Shown: one piece after another, positions 27,958-37,917 of the stretch
How positions within the stretch are numbered: position 1 is the first letter of the stretch
Layout of the letters: every line of letters starts with the position of its first letter
Assembly (NCBI GenBank): GCA_946480695.1
Contig: CAMLKG010000004.1
Location: 1 to 64,000, forward strand
DNA from: an uncultured Cellvibrio sp.
GTDB taxonomy: Bacteria; Pseudomonadota; Gammaproteobacteria; Pseudomonadales; Cellvibrionaceae
Direction of reading: 5' to 3'
DNA length: 64,000 bases
Program-made: the position numbers and the translations under genes
Notes under the pieces: generated by a model
Seen by the model: only the letters and a program-made list of their open reading frames with translations
Told to the model about the DNA's origin: nothing
Database searches by the model: none

Positions 27958-30579
27958 TTATTGGCGTTGCTGCGCTTCTTTTACATGGTTAAGGATGTCC
28001 TTGTTGTCCGGCGCGGTATCAGCTGCGCGCTGCAAGTATTCCATCCCTTCAGTCACCTTTCCTTTTTCGACAAGGATCCAACCATAGGTATCGAGGATTG
28101 CGGGATTACTAGGGGAAATTTCGTAGGCCCTTTTCGCCATTTCCTCCGCGCGCTCGTCCTTCTTTTCATAATAAATCCAGGCGAGATTATTTAATGCGGC
28201 AGGTATGTTAGGGGCAAGTTCCACGGTTTTTTCATACCAATGCAAAGCTCCGTCCATATCATTATTCTGTTGCGCACCAATGGCATTGACCAGGGTGGCG
28301 CGCGGACTTTTCGGTAATTTTTCTGCCCACTCCTTACCAAAGGATGCCATTAAATCCGGTTTGCCCTGGTTTTGGTAAATCCCATATATTGCTTCAGCAA
28401 CTTGCTCCAACGGCTTAATTCCCCATGCGGTTCTGTATAGCGTCAGGGCCTCCTCGGCTTTTTGTTCCGCCAGGCGAATGTTAGCTTGCAGATAGAGGCG
28501 CTCCGCTTCGTTATCATTGGTCTTAATAAACTGGTCAAGCAGTTTTTGCGCTTCAGTAATTTTGTTATCCGCCAATTCGATTTCAATAAGGTTATGCAAA
28601 AAGCCTGCGTTTTCCGGAAACAGTTTTACCGCCTTCAAAAAACTTGCCCGCGCTTCTAATAGCCTCTTTTCCCGACGCAAGATTACTCCTTGCGTTTGGT
28701 ACAACCGGGCCGCAATTTGTTTTACATTTTCCGATTCATGGCTGCGGGATAATGCCATTTCAATATGGTTGATGGATTGTTCGATTTTATTGTTTTGCAG
28801 CTCTAATTGCGATAACAACACCGATGACTGCCAGCCCGAAGTTTCCTTCTCCATTTTATGCAGGAACGCTACTGCTTCGTCCCTTCGATTTAGCTGTTGC
28901 ATAATTGCCAACCATCGACCATAGGCGGCTGTCATATTCGGATCGGATTCAATGGCCATCTGCCAACTGGCGACAGCTTTTTGCGGTTGTTTCTGTAATT
29001 CATAGACTTGTGCCAAACCGGAGTAAGCCAGCTGCTTCTCGGGATTGTTTTTTGCTGAGGCCGCACGTTCAAATGCCTGTTGCGCTGCCGCATAATCTTT
29101 TTCTTCTACGCTATACCAACCTTCAATAAAGTCGCCGCGCGGATTGTCCGGAAATTTTTCCTTAAAGCTGGCGACTTCCTCTTTCACACGATCAGGGAAA
29201 CCATTATCAAAAAGCGCTTTAAGGTATGTCTGCTGGATTACCAAATCCAACGGTTGCTCCTGATAAGCTTTCTGTAGCTGCCCGATAGCCTGTTCTGTTT
29301 GTCCCAATGCAATGTACCTTTTCGCAAGGGCGATTCTAATTCGCTGTTGCTTTGGGTCTATCGCAAGGCTTTTTTCCAATGCCTTAGCACCCTCCGCACT
29401 TTTGTCATCCTGGTCCAGCAATGCCAAGCCATAGGTAGCAAGGATCGTTGCATTTCCCGGTTGGTTTTCCGCGGCGGTTTTGAGCAATTTTACAGCGTCA
29501 TCCATTTGGTTATTGCGGTACTTAACCAATGCCGCGGCTTGGATAATTGTCGGGGTCGCCGTTTCAGGATCGATAAATTCATCAAATAAAGTCGAGGCCT
29601 TATCGTCCGCGCCCTTACGAAATTCAACCATGCCCAACAAGGTTGCAGTATTTTTATCATTGGGAAACTGTTCGCGTAATTCATGCAGGATGGCTTCGGC
29701 CTCGCTTAATTTTCCCTGCTGGAATAATTCCATCGCTTCATTAAAACGCTGCTGTGCAGCATTACTGTCCGGGTTCGCCTCCGCAATTATTTTTTGGTAG
29801 GTATACGCCTCACTGGTACGCCCCAATTGAATCAGGGTTTCGGTCAATAGAGTTAATACGTTTAAACGCTGACCGGTAATAATGTCCGTTTTTGGTAACA
29901 GGCCAAGCGCCTTGGTGAGATGCTTTTCCGCCACTTCCAAATTCCGGTTATAAACATTGACACTACCGAGCAACTGCAAAAGCTCCAAATTCTCGGGATG
30001 TGTTTGCAATGCCGTATTTAATATTTCTAACGCAACTTCCGTTTTTCCTTGCGATAAGGCTGATGTTGCCTCGACAACGGCAATATCAGCGGTATTGCCG
30101 CTTATTCTTTTCAACGTCTCTAATAATTTATTTGCTGCATCATTTTCACCCAGGTAAATACTCGACAAGCTCGCAATTTTTGCTTGGCGCTGCTTGTCCT
30201 CCTCACTATTTGCGGGATGCTCCTCAATGATGTTCAACGCTGAGCGATACTTTTTGCCATTAAGGTAGGCCTGCGCTAGTTCAGTGGCAACCTCGGGTAA
30301 TGAATCCAGTTTCGGTTCTAACAATTTATACACTGCTGAGCTAACGCCTAACTCATTGTAAATGCCAGCCAGCAGCACATAACCTTGCGCACTTCCAGGT
30401 TGCAGCTGGATAATGTTCCTTGCCTCCAGCATCGCCGCTTTAAGTTGCCCTTGCTGCTTATAGGTCTTGGCCGAGGTTGCATGCCTGGCAACGTCATTTG
30501 CCATTTCTTCATTTTTATCGCTGCATCCCGCTATACATAATAATATTGCCAGCAGGATTATTATTGGTAACTTGCGCAT
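27958..30579 (-). CDS. prsT: PEP-CTERM system TPR-repeat lipoprotein PrsT
   Basis: About 873 residues from an ATG preceded by a GGGGGGAA ribosome site; the reading frame extends 13 codons further upstream but without a good start. A lipobox (LLCIAGC) anchors the protein. The rest is a nearly continuous array of tetratricopeptide repeats, with typical endings such as PDNKDILNHVKEA and repeated A-L-x-x-P-x-N/D-x3-A/L patterns. PrsT is a marker of XrtA loci and is thought to scaffold assembly or export in the periplasm. Confidence 0.92.
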   Translation of the reverse strand: MRKLPIIILLAILLCIAGCSDKNEEMANDVARHATSAKTYKQQGQLKAAMLEARNIIQLQPGSAQGYVLLAGIYNELGVSSAVYKLLEPKLDSLPEVATELAQAYLNGKKYRSALNIIEEHPANSEEDKQRQAKIASLSSIYLGENDAANKLLETLKRISGNTADIAVVEATSALSQGKTEVALEILNTALQTHPENLELLQLLGSVNVYNRNLEVAEKHLTKALGLLPKTDIITGQRLNVLTLLTETLIQLGRTSEAYTYQKIIAEANPDSNAAQQRFNEAMELFQQGKLSEAEAILHELREQFPNDKNTATLLGMVEFRKGADDKASTLFDEFIDPETATPTIIQAAALVKYRNNQMDDAVKLLKTAAENQPGNATILATYGLALLDQDDKSAEGAKALEKSLAIDPKQQRIRIALAKRYIALGQTEQAIGQLQKAYQEQPLDLVIQQTYLKALFDNGFPDRVKEEVASFKEKFPDNPRGDFIEGWYSVEEKDYAAAQQAFERAASAKNNPEKQLAYSGLAQVYELQKQPQKAVASWQMAIESDPNMTAAYGRWLAIMQQLNRRDEAVAFLHKMEKETSGWQSSVLLSQLELQNNKIEQSINHIEMALSRSHESENVKQIAARLYQTQGVILRREKRLLEARASFLKAVKLFPENAGFLHNLIEIELADNKITEAQKLLDQFIKTNDNEAERLYLQANIRLAEQKAEEALTLYRTAWGIKPLEQVAEAIYGIYQNQGKPDLMASFGKEWAEKLPKSPRATLVNAIGAQQNNDMDGALHWYEKTVELAPNIPAALNNLAWIYYEKKDERAEEMAKRAYEISPSNPAILDTYGWILVEKGKVTEGMEYLQRAADTAPDNKDILNHVKEAQQRQ

Positions 30580-30670
30580 GGGTTCCCCCCAATTAATCAG
30601 TAAAATTTGTTGCATCACAATGTGGTTAATGCAATCACATCACCAGCAGAAAAACTATTTTGCCTGCTGT

Positions 30671-31951
30671 TCAGAAAGCGTAAGAAATTGCCGCACCAAA
30701 AAAATTCTCATCATATGTACGGGAATTGGTATCTGAATCCCGCGATTCCTTTTCATAAAAAATTCTCGTTCCGATATCCCTGGAGACATCGAAACTGATT
30801 TCCAGAAGCTGTGTCCTGTAGTTGTAACCTTTACCCAATAGGGTTCCGGCAAACGTTTGTTTCATATCACTCAAGCGATAGGACAGCCGGGCATTATCAG
30901 AAAACGCATAGGAGAAATTCACCGCACCGCCCTTCTGGCGCCCCTCATCGGACAGAACCAGATAATTGTCTTTGTTGGAATACCATGAGAACCCCGCCGT
31001 GCATTTGATGCATAAAATCTGCGTAGTCCATGACAATTCGGTATTGGTTCGTTCAATTTGGTCTACGTTGAATGCACCATCGTTCGTAGGGTTTAAATTG
31101 ACTGATGGAACATTTCCACCTCCCAGCGATGAATCCGTAATGGCCCGGTTAGATGTAAGCTGGAAGTTATGATAAGCCGTCTTGTAGTTAACACTGGCCG
31201 TGTATGTCGGGCTGTCGTAGGTATCGCCCAGATCCCGCTCACTTTGGTTATAACCGGCGGCGAGCGAATAAGCCAGCCTGCGTAATTGTCGTGAGTAGAC
31301 CAACATGGAATTGGTATAACGGTAATCAGCAACATTGAAATTTTCAAAACTGATATCCGTCTGCTCTACTTCCACACTGAGGCTACTGATCCTGGAAATA
31401 TCACGCAGCCAACTTAGCGCCGCAGTGACACGCTCGGAGTTATTGAGTTCATTTTTAGTAAATTCTATGTTGGTAAACTCCGCTGATGCCATGAGCAGGT
31501 CAGCATTGGATAATTTTTTTTTCACCCGGGGAATTACACTGAGAATTTCACGATCATCCTGATTTGTCGAGACATTGATATCATCCGGTGCACCCAGCAA
31601 CGTCCGGCGGGAATGCTTCAATTCCAAATCAACCGGATTTGAAGCGGCGCCCAGTAAAAGCGCGGAACTTCCTTCAACGAAGGCCCTGTCTTCCTGGGAA
31701 TTCTTGGCATAGCGTTGATCCTGGCCAGTATATTCAGCTGTGGCGTTCAGGAATTGGTTGCTATATTCCCCTTTAACGCCGAGCTTATAAGTATCCTGGC
31801 GTTCACTCAGCAGATTATCTTCGGTTTTAAATGCGTTATCGGACTCACCGGAAGATACCGAGACACTGCCACCGAACCCCTGTGAAAAGGCGCAGCTTGA
31901 TAGGAAGCCGAATACGAACCCGGTCGAATTAATTCGCCAATATTGTTTCAT
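30671..31951 (-). CDS. Exosortase-locus outer-membrane beta-barrel protein
   Basis: 426 residues with a signal peptide (cleavage near CAFSQG) and alternating beta-strand patterns to the end. The last residues GAAISYAF finish in Phe, the usual signal for insertion by the BAM complex. Proteins of this kind sit beside the export genes of XrtA loci and may form or complete the outer-membrane exit path for polysaccharide. The export lipoprotein at 34.3 kb is short, so a separate barrel is plausible. Confidence 0.85.
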   Translation of the reverse strand: MKQYWRINSTGFVFGFLSSCAFSQGFGGSVSVSSGESDNAFKTEDNLLSERQDTYKLGVKGEYSNQFLNATAEYTGQDQRYAKNSQEDRAFVEGSSALLLGAASNPVDLELKHSRRTLLGAPDDINVSTNQDDREILSVIPRVKKKLSNADLLMASAEFTNIEFTKNELNNSERVTAALSWLRDISRISSLSVEVEQTDISFENFNVADYRYTNSMLVYSRQLRRLAYSLAAGYNQSERDLGDTYDSPTYTASVNYKTAYHNFQLTSNRAITDSSLGGGNVPSVNLNPTNDGAFNVDQIERTNTELSWTTQILCIKCTAGFSWYSNKDNYLVLSDEGRQKGGAVNFSYAFSDNARLSYRLSDMKQTFAGTLLGKGYNYRTQLLEISFDVSRDIGTRIFYEKESRDSDTNSRTYDENFFGAAISYAF

Positions 31952-31969
31952 ATTCCACAGGACCCCTTA

Positions 31970-32755
31970 TCAATTATTGAATACCACGCCTGCAAATTTT
32001 TCTTTGCCTACCGCATCAACTGCTGCGAGAACCTCGTCAGTAACAGCCTTTCCAAACGGGACTAGCAATAATGCATGGTCACAATATCTTGCCAAAATGC
32101 GAGCTTCCGTAGAGTGCTGTACGGAAGGCGCATCCAGGACGATAAAACGATCAGGGTAGCGAGATTTTATTTCTGCAACGAAAACTTCCATCCGTTTTGA
32201 ATTGAAAAATTCCGCCGCTGACTCACTCGACCCACCCGACGGAATAACCCGCAATCGCTCAACACCGCTTGGATAGATGATTGTCTTTAACGGCACTGTA
32301 TAATCATTTAAATATTGCGTCAGGCCTGCATTGACATCGCTGACCACATATTTTTCTGCCGCCTTGCTATAGGGATTGCAATCAACAAACAATGCGGTTT
32401 TATGTTGGTCAAGCGCAAAGGTTGCCGCGAGATTGAAACTGAAATCAGCCGATTCGGCTACTCCGGCTACGGAAGATACCAATACAACTATGTTGTCAGA
32501 TTTGCTTCTGTTTAAGAGTCGAATCCTTATTTCCCGATACGCATTCAGAACATCGCGCTGACGCATGCCGGTAAAGATAATTTTTTTCTCATACATCTCA
32601 TCCTGCGACCAAAGCAGGGGCAACGACATATTTTTAATCTGTTCACGCTTGCGATGTTCCATTACCGCAGTCTTGACCAATTGGCCGCTGCTCTCGACCA
32701 GCTCATCGACATCAGCAATCAAGTCGTTTAGTTTGTTTTGCTTTAGATTGTCCAT
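31970..32755 (-). CDS. Exosortase-locus tyrosine kinase-like protein with a degenerate P-loop
   Basis: 261 residues from ATG 32755 (ribosome site AGGT eight bases before). The fold follows bacterial tyrosine autokinases of these loci: YREIRIRLLNRSKSDNIVVLVSS, Walker A'-like FVDCNPYS (123-130), a Walker B position in FIVLDAPS and DHALLLVPFGKAVTDEV. The P-loop that should read GxxGxGKT reads VAGVAESADFS (97-107): the Lys and Thr that hold ATP are gone. The C-terminus lacks a Tyr cluster. It is probably a non-catalytic regulator of the chain-length protein encoded just upstream. Confidence 0.85.
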   Translation of the reverse strand: MDNLKQNKLNDLIADVDELVESSGQLVKTAVMEHRKREQIKNMSLPLLWSQDEMYEKKIIFTGMRQRDVLNAYREIRIRLLNRSKSDNIVVLVSSVAGVAESADFSFNLAATFALDQHKTALFVDCNPYSKAAEKYVVSDVNAGLTQYLNDYTVPLKTIIYPSGVERLRVIPSGGSSESAAEFFNSKRMEVFVAEIKSRYPDRFIVLDAPSVQHSTEARILARYCDHALLLVPFGKAVTDEVLAAVDAVGKEKFAGVVFNN

Positions 32756-32779
32756 TGCAATTACCTGGTGCCTCACCAA

Positions 32780-34297
32780 TTAGCCTTGCGAATAGTGCCA
32801 AAAAACGGCGATGCCAACATAGGTAGCGAGGGATGCAACCAATATGACGAGAATTAATAACATGTCCCGTTTAAACAACCGCTCGCCAAGTGGGGATTTG
32901 TAGTGGGGGATTATTCCGATCAACTCAATATCTTCCGGCAGTTGACGTTGCAACGCACGCGCGGACCGGAAATGCGGGTCTAACAGAACATACAAAACCA
33001 ATAAACCCAAAGAGATTGCCAATCCCGCAATTGGCCCTATGAAAACAAAATGGATAAATGTAATTCCGGAAGGCTTCAGCGGAAATGATGCGGGTTCCTG
33101 AATCCGATAACTGACGCCCTGCCCTTCGATATCCAGCGTCATGGATAAGCGCGCCGCTTCCTTCCGTTGCAACATTTCTTCATACACTTTTTTTGTGACG
33201 TTGTAGTCGCGGGTTAATTCTGAAAGCTGGGCTTGATTGGAAGCTATCCGTTGTTGCCGTTCATATTCTTGTTCTTGCAAATTAACCAGCGATTGCATAC
33301 GTCGCTTTTGCGTTCGCAGATTTACATCCGCTTCAGCCAATTGCTTGCGCAACTCTTCATACAATGGATTCTGTACTTTCTCCGAGTTGCCAAATACCTC
33401 ACCGGAAGACTGCATTTTTTCGATCGCCACATCGAGATCAGCTATCTGTGCGCGCAATGAAATAATATCCGGATAGCTTTCCTGATAACTCAGCAATAGT
33501 TGCTCAAGTTGATTCGTAAGGACAGTTCGGCGTTGGCGCATCTCATCTATCTGCCCCTTTGCCTGCAAATACTGCCCTTCGGAACCCAATTGTTGCTGGA
33601 TGGTGTTCATCCTGGCCTGGGTTTCCTCAATGGTAATTTTTAGCGCTTCAATTTCCTGACGCAATCCTGCAATACGATTACTTACCGACTCTTCACTCCC
33701 ATCGGTGTTTTTAGCATTGAAGTCTTTTAATTTTTCTTCGGCAGATTCCAATTGTTTTTTATAGGTTTGGACCTGCGCATCAATAAAATTGTATGCACCC
33801 ACACTTTCTTCACGCTTTTTGCGCGCAGTATCTTCGATAAATACATTAACAATCGCATTGAGCATCTCAAACGATTTATCGGGATTATCGGCGCTGTAAC
33901 TGATAGTAAAGTGGTTGTTATTACGCTCTTTGCGAATAGTAATAGCACTGCGAATTTGGCGAATAATTCGATCTTGCTGGGCCTCATCGGTTTGTTTGGT
34001 AATAAGCCCAGCCTCGATAGCGGCTGCCACTAAATTATTGCGCGTGTATATCACCTCGCCGGCTTGCTCACTGCGATCTATCTTCGTAACTTCAGCCCGG
34101 CCCTTCAGTAAAGGCTCAATAATGTTAGTAACGTCAGCAAACAGTACAGCGCTGGTCGTGTAAGTTTTTGGCCAGATCAAACCCAAACCGAGGAGCGTGA
34201 AGGAAACAAGAATAAAGATTGCAACGCACCAATAACGGAAACGGACCAGCTCCGCTCGCAAGGCTACCAACATATCTTTTAGATAAGCTTTATCCAT
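32780..34297 (-). CDS. Chain-length determinant (Wzz-type) protein of the exosortase locus
   Basis: 505 residues. A membrane helix near residues 22-42 and a second one around 415-435 enclose a large periplasmic domain with extended coiled coils (about 165-390, rich in Glu, Gln, Arg). A third hydrophobic segment lies at the extreme C-terminus. No kinase domain is fused; the kinase-like protein is encoded separately just downstream. It should control polymer length and contact the export lipoprotein. Confidence 0.9.
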   Translation of the reverse strand: MDKAYLKDMLVALRAELVRFRYWCVAIFILVSFTLLGLGLIWPKTYTTSAVLFADVTNIIEPLLKGRAEVTKIDRSEQAGEVIYTRNNLVAAAIEAGLITKQTDEAQQDRIIRQIRSAITIRKERNNNHFTISYSADNPDKSFEMLNAIVNVFIEDTARKKREESVGAYNFIDAQVQTYKKQLESAEEKLKDFNAKNTDGSEESVSNRIAGLRQEIEALKITIEETQARMNTIQQQLGSEGQYLQAKGQIDEMRQRRTVLTNQLEQLLLSYQESYPDIISLRAQIADLDVAIEKMQSSGEVFGNSEKVQNPLYEELRKQLAEADVNLRTQKRRMQSLVNLQEQEYERQQRIASNQAQLSELTRDYNVTKKVYEEMLQRKEAARLSMTLDIEGQGVSYRIQEPASFPLKPSGITFIHFVFIGPIAGLAISLGLLVLYVLLDPHFRSARALQRQLPEDIELIGIIPHYKSPLGERLFKRDMLLILVILVASLATYVGIAVFWHYSQG

Positions 34298-34337
34298 GAA
34301 ATATCTCTGAAGTCATTATGCTGATAGTGAATATTGG

Positions 34338-34961
34338 TTAAAAAGCGCGTTCAGGTACAGTTACTATGTCGGATGGCTGCAATGGATAATTTGTTTCCAG
34401 GTCGCCATCATGGATCAAATCATCCAGTTTGATAGTAAATACTTGTACCTTGCCATTCACATTGCGGTAGAGCTTGGCTTTATTGGCAGAGGCATAATCA
34501 TTAGGGCCCCCTGCAAGCAATACCAAATCCAGCACTGTCATTCCTTCGCGATAGGGAATTGACTGCGGGCTATTCACCGCACCCGTAATACGCACCCGGC
34601 GCTGGAAGTCAGAGCTGCTAGGATTGCTGACAATGACAGTGACCTGCGGGCTTCTGACATAGTTTGATAAACTTTTTACAATAACCTCGGAGAGTTGGGT
34701 CGCCGTGTAGCCCGCAGCCTTGATATCACCGATCAATGGCATGGATATTTTCCCATCGGGCCTTACAATCACCGAGAGTGATAATTCGGGATTGCGCCAC
34801 ACACTGATTTGCAGCGCATCATCGACACCAATGCGATACTCCGGAAGCACTGCCGCTGATTCATTTAATTCCGGTGCCGGAAGCGGTTTGTTATTGCTGC
34901 AAGCGGCGAGCAAAAATACGGCGGCAAACATAGGGAACAGGACGCTAATAATGTTTTTCAC
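34338..34961 (-). CDS. Polysaccharide export lipoprotein (Wza/KpsD family)
   Basis: 207 residues from GTG 34961, which has AAGGGG six bases upstream and begins KNIISVLF; a longer frame would start inside the upstream gene. A lipobox (FLLAAC) is followed by the polysaccharide export (PES) domain: YRIGVDDALQISVWRNPELS, VRPDGKISMPLIGDIKAAG and a SLBB-like domain (VRITGAVNSPQSIPY). The protein ends soon after the SLBB-like part, shorter than Wza and without an obvious membrane helix. The nearby beta-barrel gene may compensate. Confidence 0.9.
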   Translation of the reverse strand: MKNIISVLFPMFAAVFLLAACSNNKPLPAPELNESAAVLPEYRIGVDDALQISVWRNPELSLSVIVRPDGKISMPLIGDIKAAGYTATQLSEVIVKSLSNYVRSPQVTVIVSNPSSSDFQRRVRITGAVNSPQSIPYREGMTVLDLVLLAGGPNDYASANKAKLYRNVNGKVQVFTIKLDDLIHDGDLETNYPLQPSDIVTVPERAF

Positions 34962-35013
34962 TCGCAACCCCTTAATGTAAGGAAAAAGAAAAACTAACGG
35001 GCGAGCAGCGCTG

Positions 35014-36408
35014 CTAATGAACGCCTTTACCCAGCAAGATAATTTCAACCGTTTGGATCATGATGAGCATGTCCATCAGGAAACTGTGGTTTTTGGTGTA
35101 ATACAAATCATATTGAAGTTTGTTTTTTGCATCTTCCACCGAGGCGCCATAAGGATATTTAAGCTGCGCCCAACCCATCAGGCCCGGCTTTACCTTATGG
35201 CGAGTCTCATAGAATGGAATTTGCCTTGCAAGATCTGTGACAAACTCGGGACGCTCGGGGCGCGGCCCGACAAAGCTCATGTGGCCAGCGAGCACGTTGT
35301 AAAGCTGGGGCAACTCATCCAGGCGGGTATTGCGTATAAATGCCCCGACGCGGGTCACGCGGGTATCATTCTTCTTTGCCCAGACAGCACCGTTTTTTTC
35401 GGCGTCGATGCGCATGCTGCGGAATTTGTAAATCCGAAAGATTTTACCATTAAAACCAACGCGAATCTGGTGATACAAAATAGGGCCGCGGCTATCAAGG
35501 CGCACGGCTATAGCCGTCAGCAACATTAAAGGCCATAGCATTGCAAAAAAAGCCGATGCCAACGCCAAATCAAATACACGCTTTGCAATCATCCTGCGCT
35601 TTGAATATTTAAATCCATCGGAAAATAACATCCAACTGGGCTGCAATAGGCTGATATCAATTTTTCCCAATTCCCGTTCGCAAAAACTCAATGCATCACT
35701 GGAAACAATTCCCGCCAGTTTGCAATCCAGGAACTGCCCCAGGGGAAAAGCATTTCCCGAGCTTCTGCGGCGCTCGTCCGGGGAAATAACAATTTCAGAA
35801 ATTTGTGCGTTCCTGGCATACGCCAGCCAATCAGCAGGTTCGTCGATAACCAGCCGGGGATCAACCTCGATCACCTCATTTTCACTGGGGATACAACCCA
35901 CAATGGTTACACCGAGAACCGCTACTTCGGGAGCCAGATCATCAAGTAGCTTTTTTGCCCTGGTCCCGGCACCGTAAATAACAACCCGGCGTTTCAATTG
36001 ATCTGTATCGACAACCTTAAGGAAAATAAAACGCGCAATAATTACCAGGGCTGTTGCAATCAACACTCCCCAAAAAATCAATGATTGGGGGATGAGTTCT
36101 TCCCCAAGGATCAGGCCGATAATAAACAGGCTCAAACTGCCCAGGAGGAAAAAGCTCACCAGGGTTCGCAGCACCATACTGCCAAAACCTTCGCGCACCA
36201 GTGCGAGGTACACCCCCATCGACAAAGTGCAACAGGATAACAGCAAGGAAAAAACAACTATCTGGGTCCAGTTCCGGGTGACTTCCGGATGATCCGCGAT
36301 AAAAAACTGTGAAGCCCAAGCCGCGCCCCCCAATAAACAGGCTTCAGTAATCCCGAGGAATAAATAGGGTAAATGAATATAGTGCTTGTTAAGTCGAATG
36401 TAGGACAA
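35014..36408 (-). CDS. Initiating sugar transferase (polyprenyl glycosylphosphotransferase, exosortase-locus type)
   Basis: 464 residues. Four or five N-terminal membrane helices, a central nucleotide-binding-like region (VVIYGAGTRAKKLLDDL) and a C-terminal bacterial sugar transferase domain: KRVFDLALASAFF, YHQIRVGFNGKIFRIYKFRSMR, NTRLDELPQLYNVLAGHMSFVGPRPERPEFV and PGLMGWAQL. It puts the first sugar phosphate onto undecaprenyl phosphate. It heads the reverse-strand operon. Confidence 0.93.
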   Translation of the reverse strand: MSYIRLNKHYIHLPYLFLGITEACLLGGAAWASQFFIADHPEVTRNWTQIVVFSLLLSCCTLSMGVYLALVREGFGSMVLRTLVSFFLLGSLSLFIIGLILGEELIPQSLIFWGVLIATALVIIARFIFLKVVDTDQLKRRVVIYGAGTRAKKLLDDLAPEVAVLGVTIVGCIPSENEVIEVDPRLVIDEPADWLAYARNAQISEIVISPDERRRSSGNAFPLGQFLDCKLAGIVSSDALSFCERELGKIDISLLQPSWMLFSDGFKYSKRRMIAKRVFDLALASAFFAMLWPLMLLTAIAVRLDSRGPILYHQIRVGFNGKIFRIYKFRSMRIDAEKNGAVWAKKNDTRVTRVGAFIRNTRLDELPQLYNVLAGHMSFVGPRPERPEFVTDLARQIPFYETRHKVKPGLMGWAQLKYPYGASVEDAKNKLQYDLYYTKNHSFLMDMLIMIQTVEIILLGKGVH

Positions 36409-36626
36409 ACCCGATTCCTTGAAATGAGCGGTTGAGACGGCCGCACATTATATCCAGTTTTATGACAAAAGCTCGACCGGCCGCGACGTAATTCCGCCAG
36501 CCTGGCAGCTAAACGCGGCTTTTCCCAACAAAATGTCAAAGGTCTGTAGGAACCATAGCTAAATGACACAAAAAATATGGTAATTTAGCGCACCTTTGGA
36601 TCTCCGTTTTCGCTAGGACCCCCCTC

Positions 36627-37901
36627 ATGTTTGCAAGCAATCCCAAGCTTTGTGTAATAGGTTTAGGTTACGTCGGCCTGCCCCTGGCGGTAGAGTTCGG
36701 CAAGAAAATCACTACCGTTGGTTTTGATATCAACCAGGCCCGTGTTGATGCATTGCACCAGGGTATAGATAGCACCCTTGAACTGGATACCGATGAACTG
36801 CGCCAGGCCACCCGACTGAGCTATACCACCGATGAGGCCGCAATTAAGGGTTGTGACGTATATATAGTTACCGTTCCGACGCCTATTAATGACAGCAAGC
36901 AGCCGGATTTAACACCGCTTGAAAAAGCGTCCGCATTGCTAGGGCGCGTTATCGGCAAAAATGCCATCGTCGTTTTTGAATCCACGGTATATCCCGGCTG
37001 CACTGAGGAAATCTGCGTCCCCATTATCGAAAAAACCTCGGGGTTACACTTTAATATCGATTTTTTTGCCGGTTATAGTCCGGAGCGAATTAACCCGGGC
37101 GACAAACAACATCGAGTCCATAACATTACCAAGATTACCTCGGGTTCCACGCCCGAGGTCGCCGAATATGTTGACCAGCTCTATCGCCGTATTGTGGTCG
37201 TTGGCACCCATAAAGCGAGCAGTATCAAAGTCGCTGAAGCAGCCAAGGTGATCGAAAATACCCAGCGCGACATCAATATTGCCCTTATTAATGAATTGGC
37301 CCTTATCTTTAAACGCCTGGGCATCGATACCCTTGAAGTGCTGGAAGCCGCCGGCACCAAGTGGAACTTCCTGCCTTTCCGCCCTGGCCTGGTGGGTGGC
37401 CATTGTATTAGCGTAGACCCTTACTACCTCACCCATAAGGCGCAGCAGGTTGGTTACAATCCGGAGGTCATCCTTGCAGGCCGCCGGATTAATGATGGCA
37501 TGGGGATGTTCGTTGCCGAGTCAGTGGTGAAAATGATGACCCAGCGCAAATGCCATGTGGTGGATTCCAATATCCTTATCATGGGCCTGACCTTTAAAGA
37601 AAATTGCCCTGATTTACGCAACACCCGCGTGATTGATATTGTTAATGAGCTGCGCAATTACAATGCAAATGTAGCCGTGTATGACCCCTGGGCCGATGCT
37701 GCCGAAGCGCAACATGAATATGGCCTTGAGCTAATTAAGGAACCGCAACCCGGCAGTTACGATGCCATCATCCTGTGCGTGGGCCACCAAAAATTCCGCG
37801 ATATGGGTGCCGGTGCCATCCGCAAATATGGAAAACCCAATCACGTGCTCTTCGACGTGAAACATATCCTACCCAAAGAATCGGTAGACGCCCGCCTCTA
37901 A
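36627..37901 (+). CDS. tviB: Nucleotide-sugar dehydrogenase (TviB/WbpO-like)
   Basis: 424 residues with the NAD-binding [14 protein letters not shown], the UDP-sugar dehydrogenase motif [13 protein letters not shown] and catalytic Cys260 in [12 protein letters not shown]. The sequence matches the TviB/WbpO branch that oxidises UDP-N-acetylhexosamines to uronic acids, rather than UDP-glucose dehydrogenase. It is followed 16 bp later by a 4-epimerase-like gene, the same order as tviB-tviC. The exopolysaccharide therefore probably contains an N-acetylhexosaminuronic or similar acid. Confidence 0.88.
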   Translation: MFASNPKLCVIGLGYVGLPLAVEFGKKITTVGFDINQARVDALHQGIDSTLELDTDELRQATRLSYTTDEAAIKGCDVYIVTVPTPINDSKQPDLTPLEKASALLGRVIGKNAIVVFESTVYPGCTEEICVPIIEKTSGLHFNIDFFAGYSPERINPGDKQHRVHNITKITSGSTPEVAEYVDQLYRRIVVVGTHKASSIKVAEAAKVIENTQRDINIALINELALIFKRLGIDTLEVLEAAGTKWNFLPFRPGLVGGHCISVDPYYLTHKAQQVGYNPEVILAGRRINDGMGMFVAESVVKMMTQRKCHVVDSNILIMGLTFKENCPDLRNTRVIDIVNELRNYNANVAVYDPWADAAEAQHEYGLELIKEPQPGSYDAIILCVGHQKFRDMGAGAIRKYGKPNHVLFDVKHILPKESVDARL

Positions 37902-37917
37902 ACCCAAGGATTTATTC

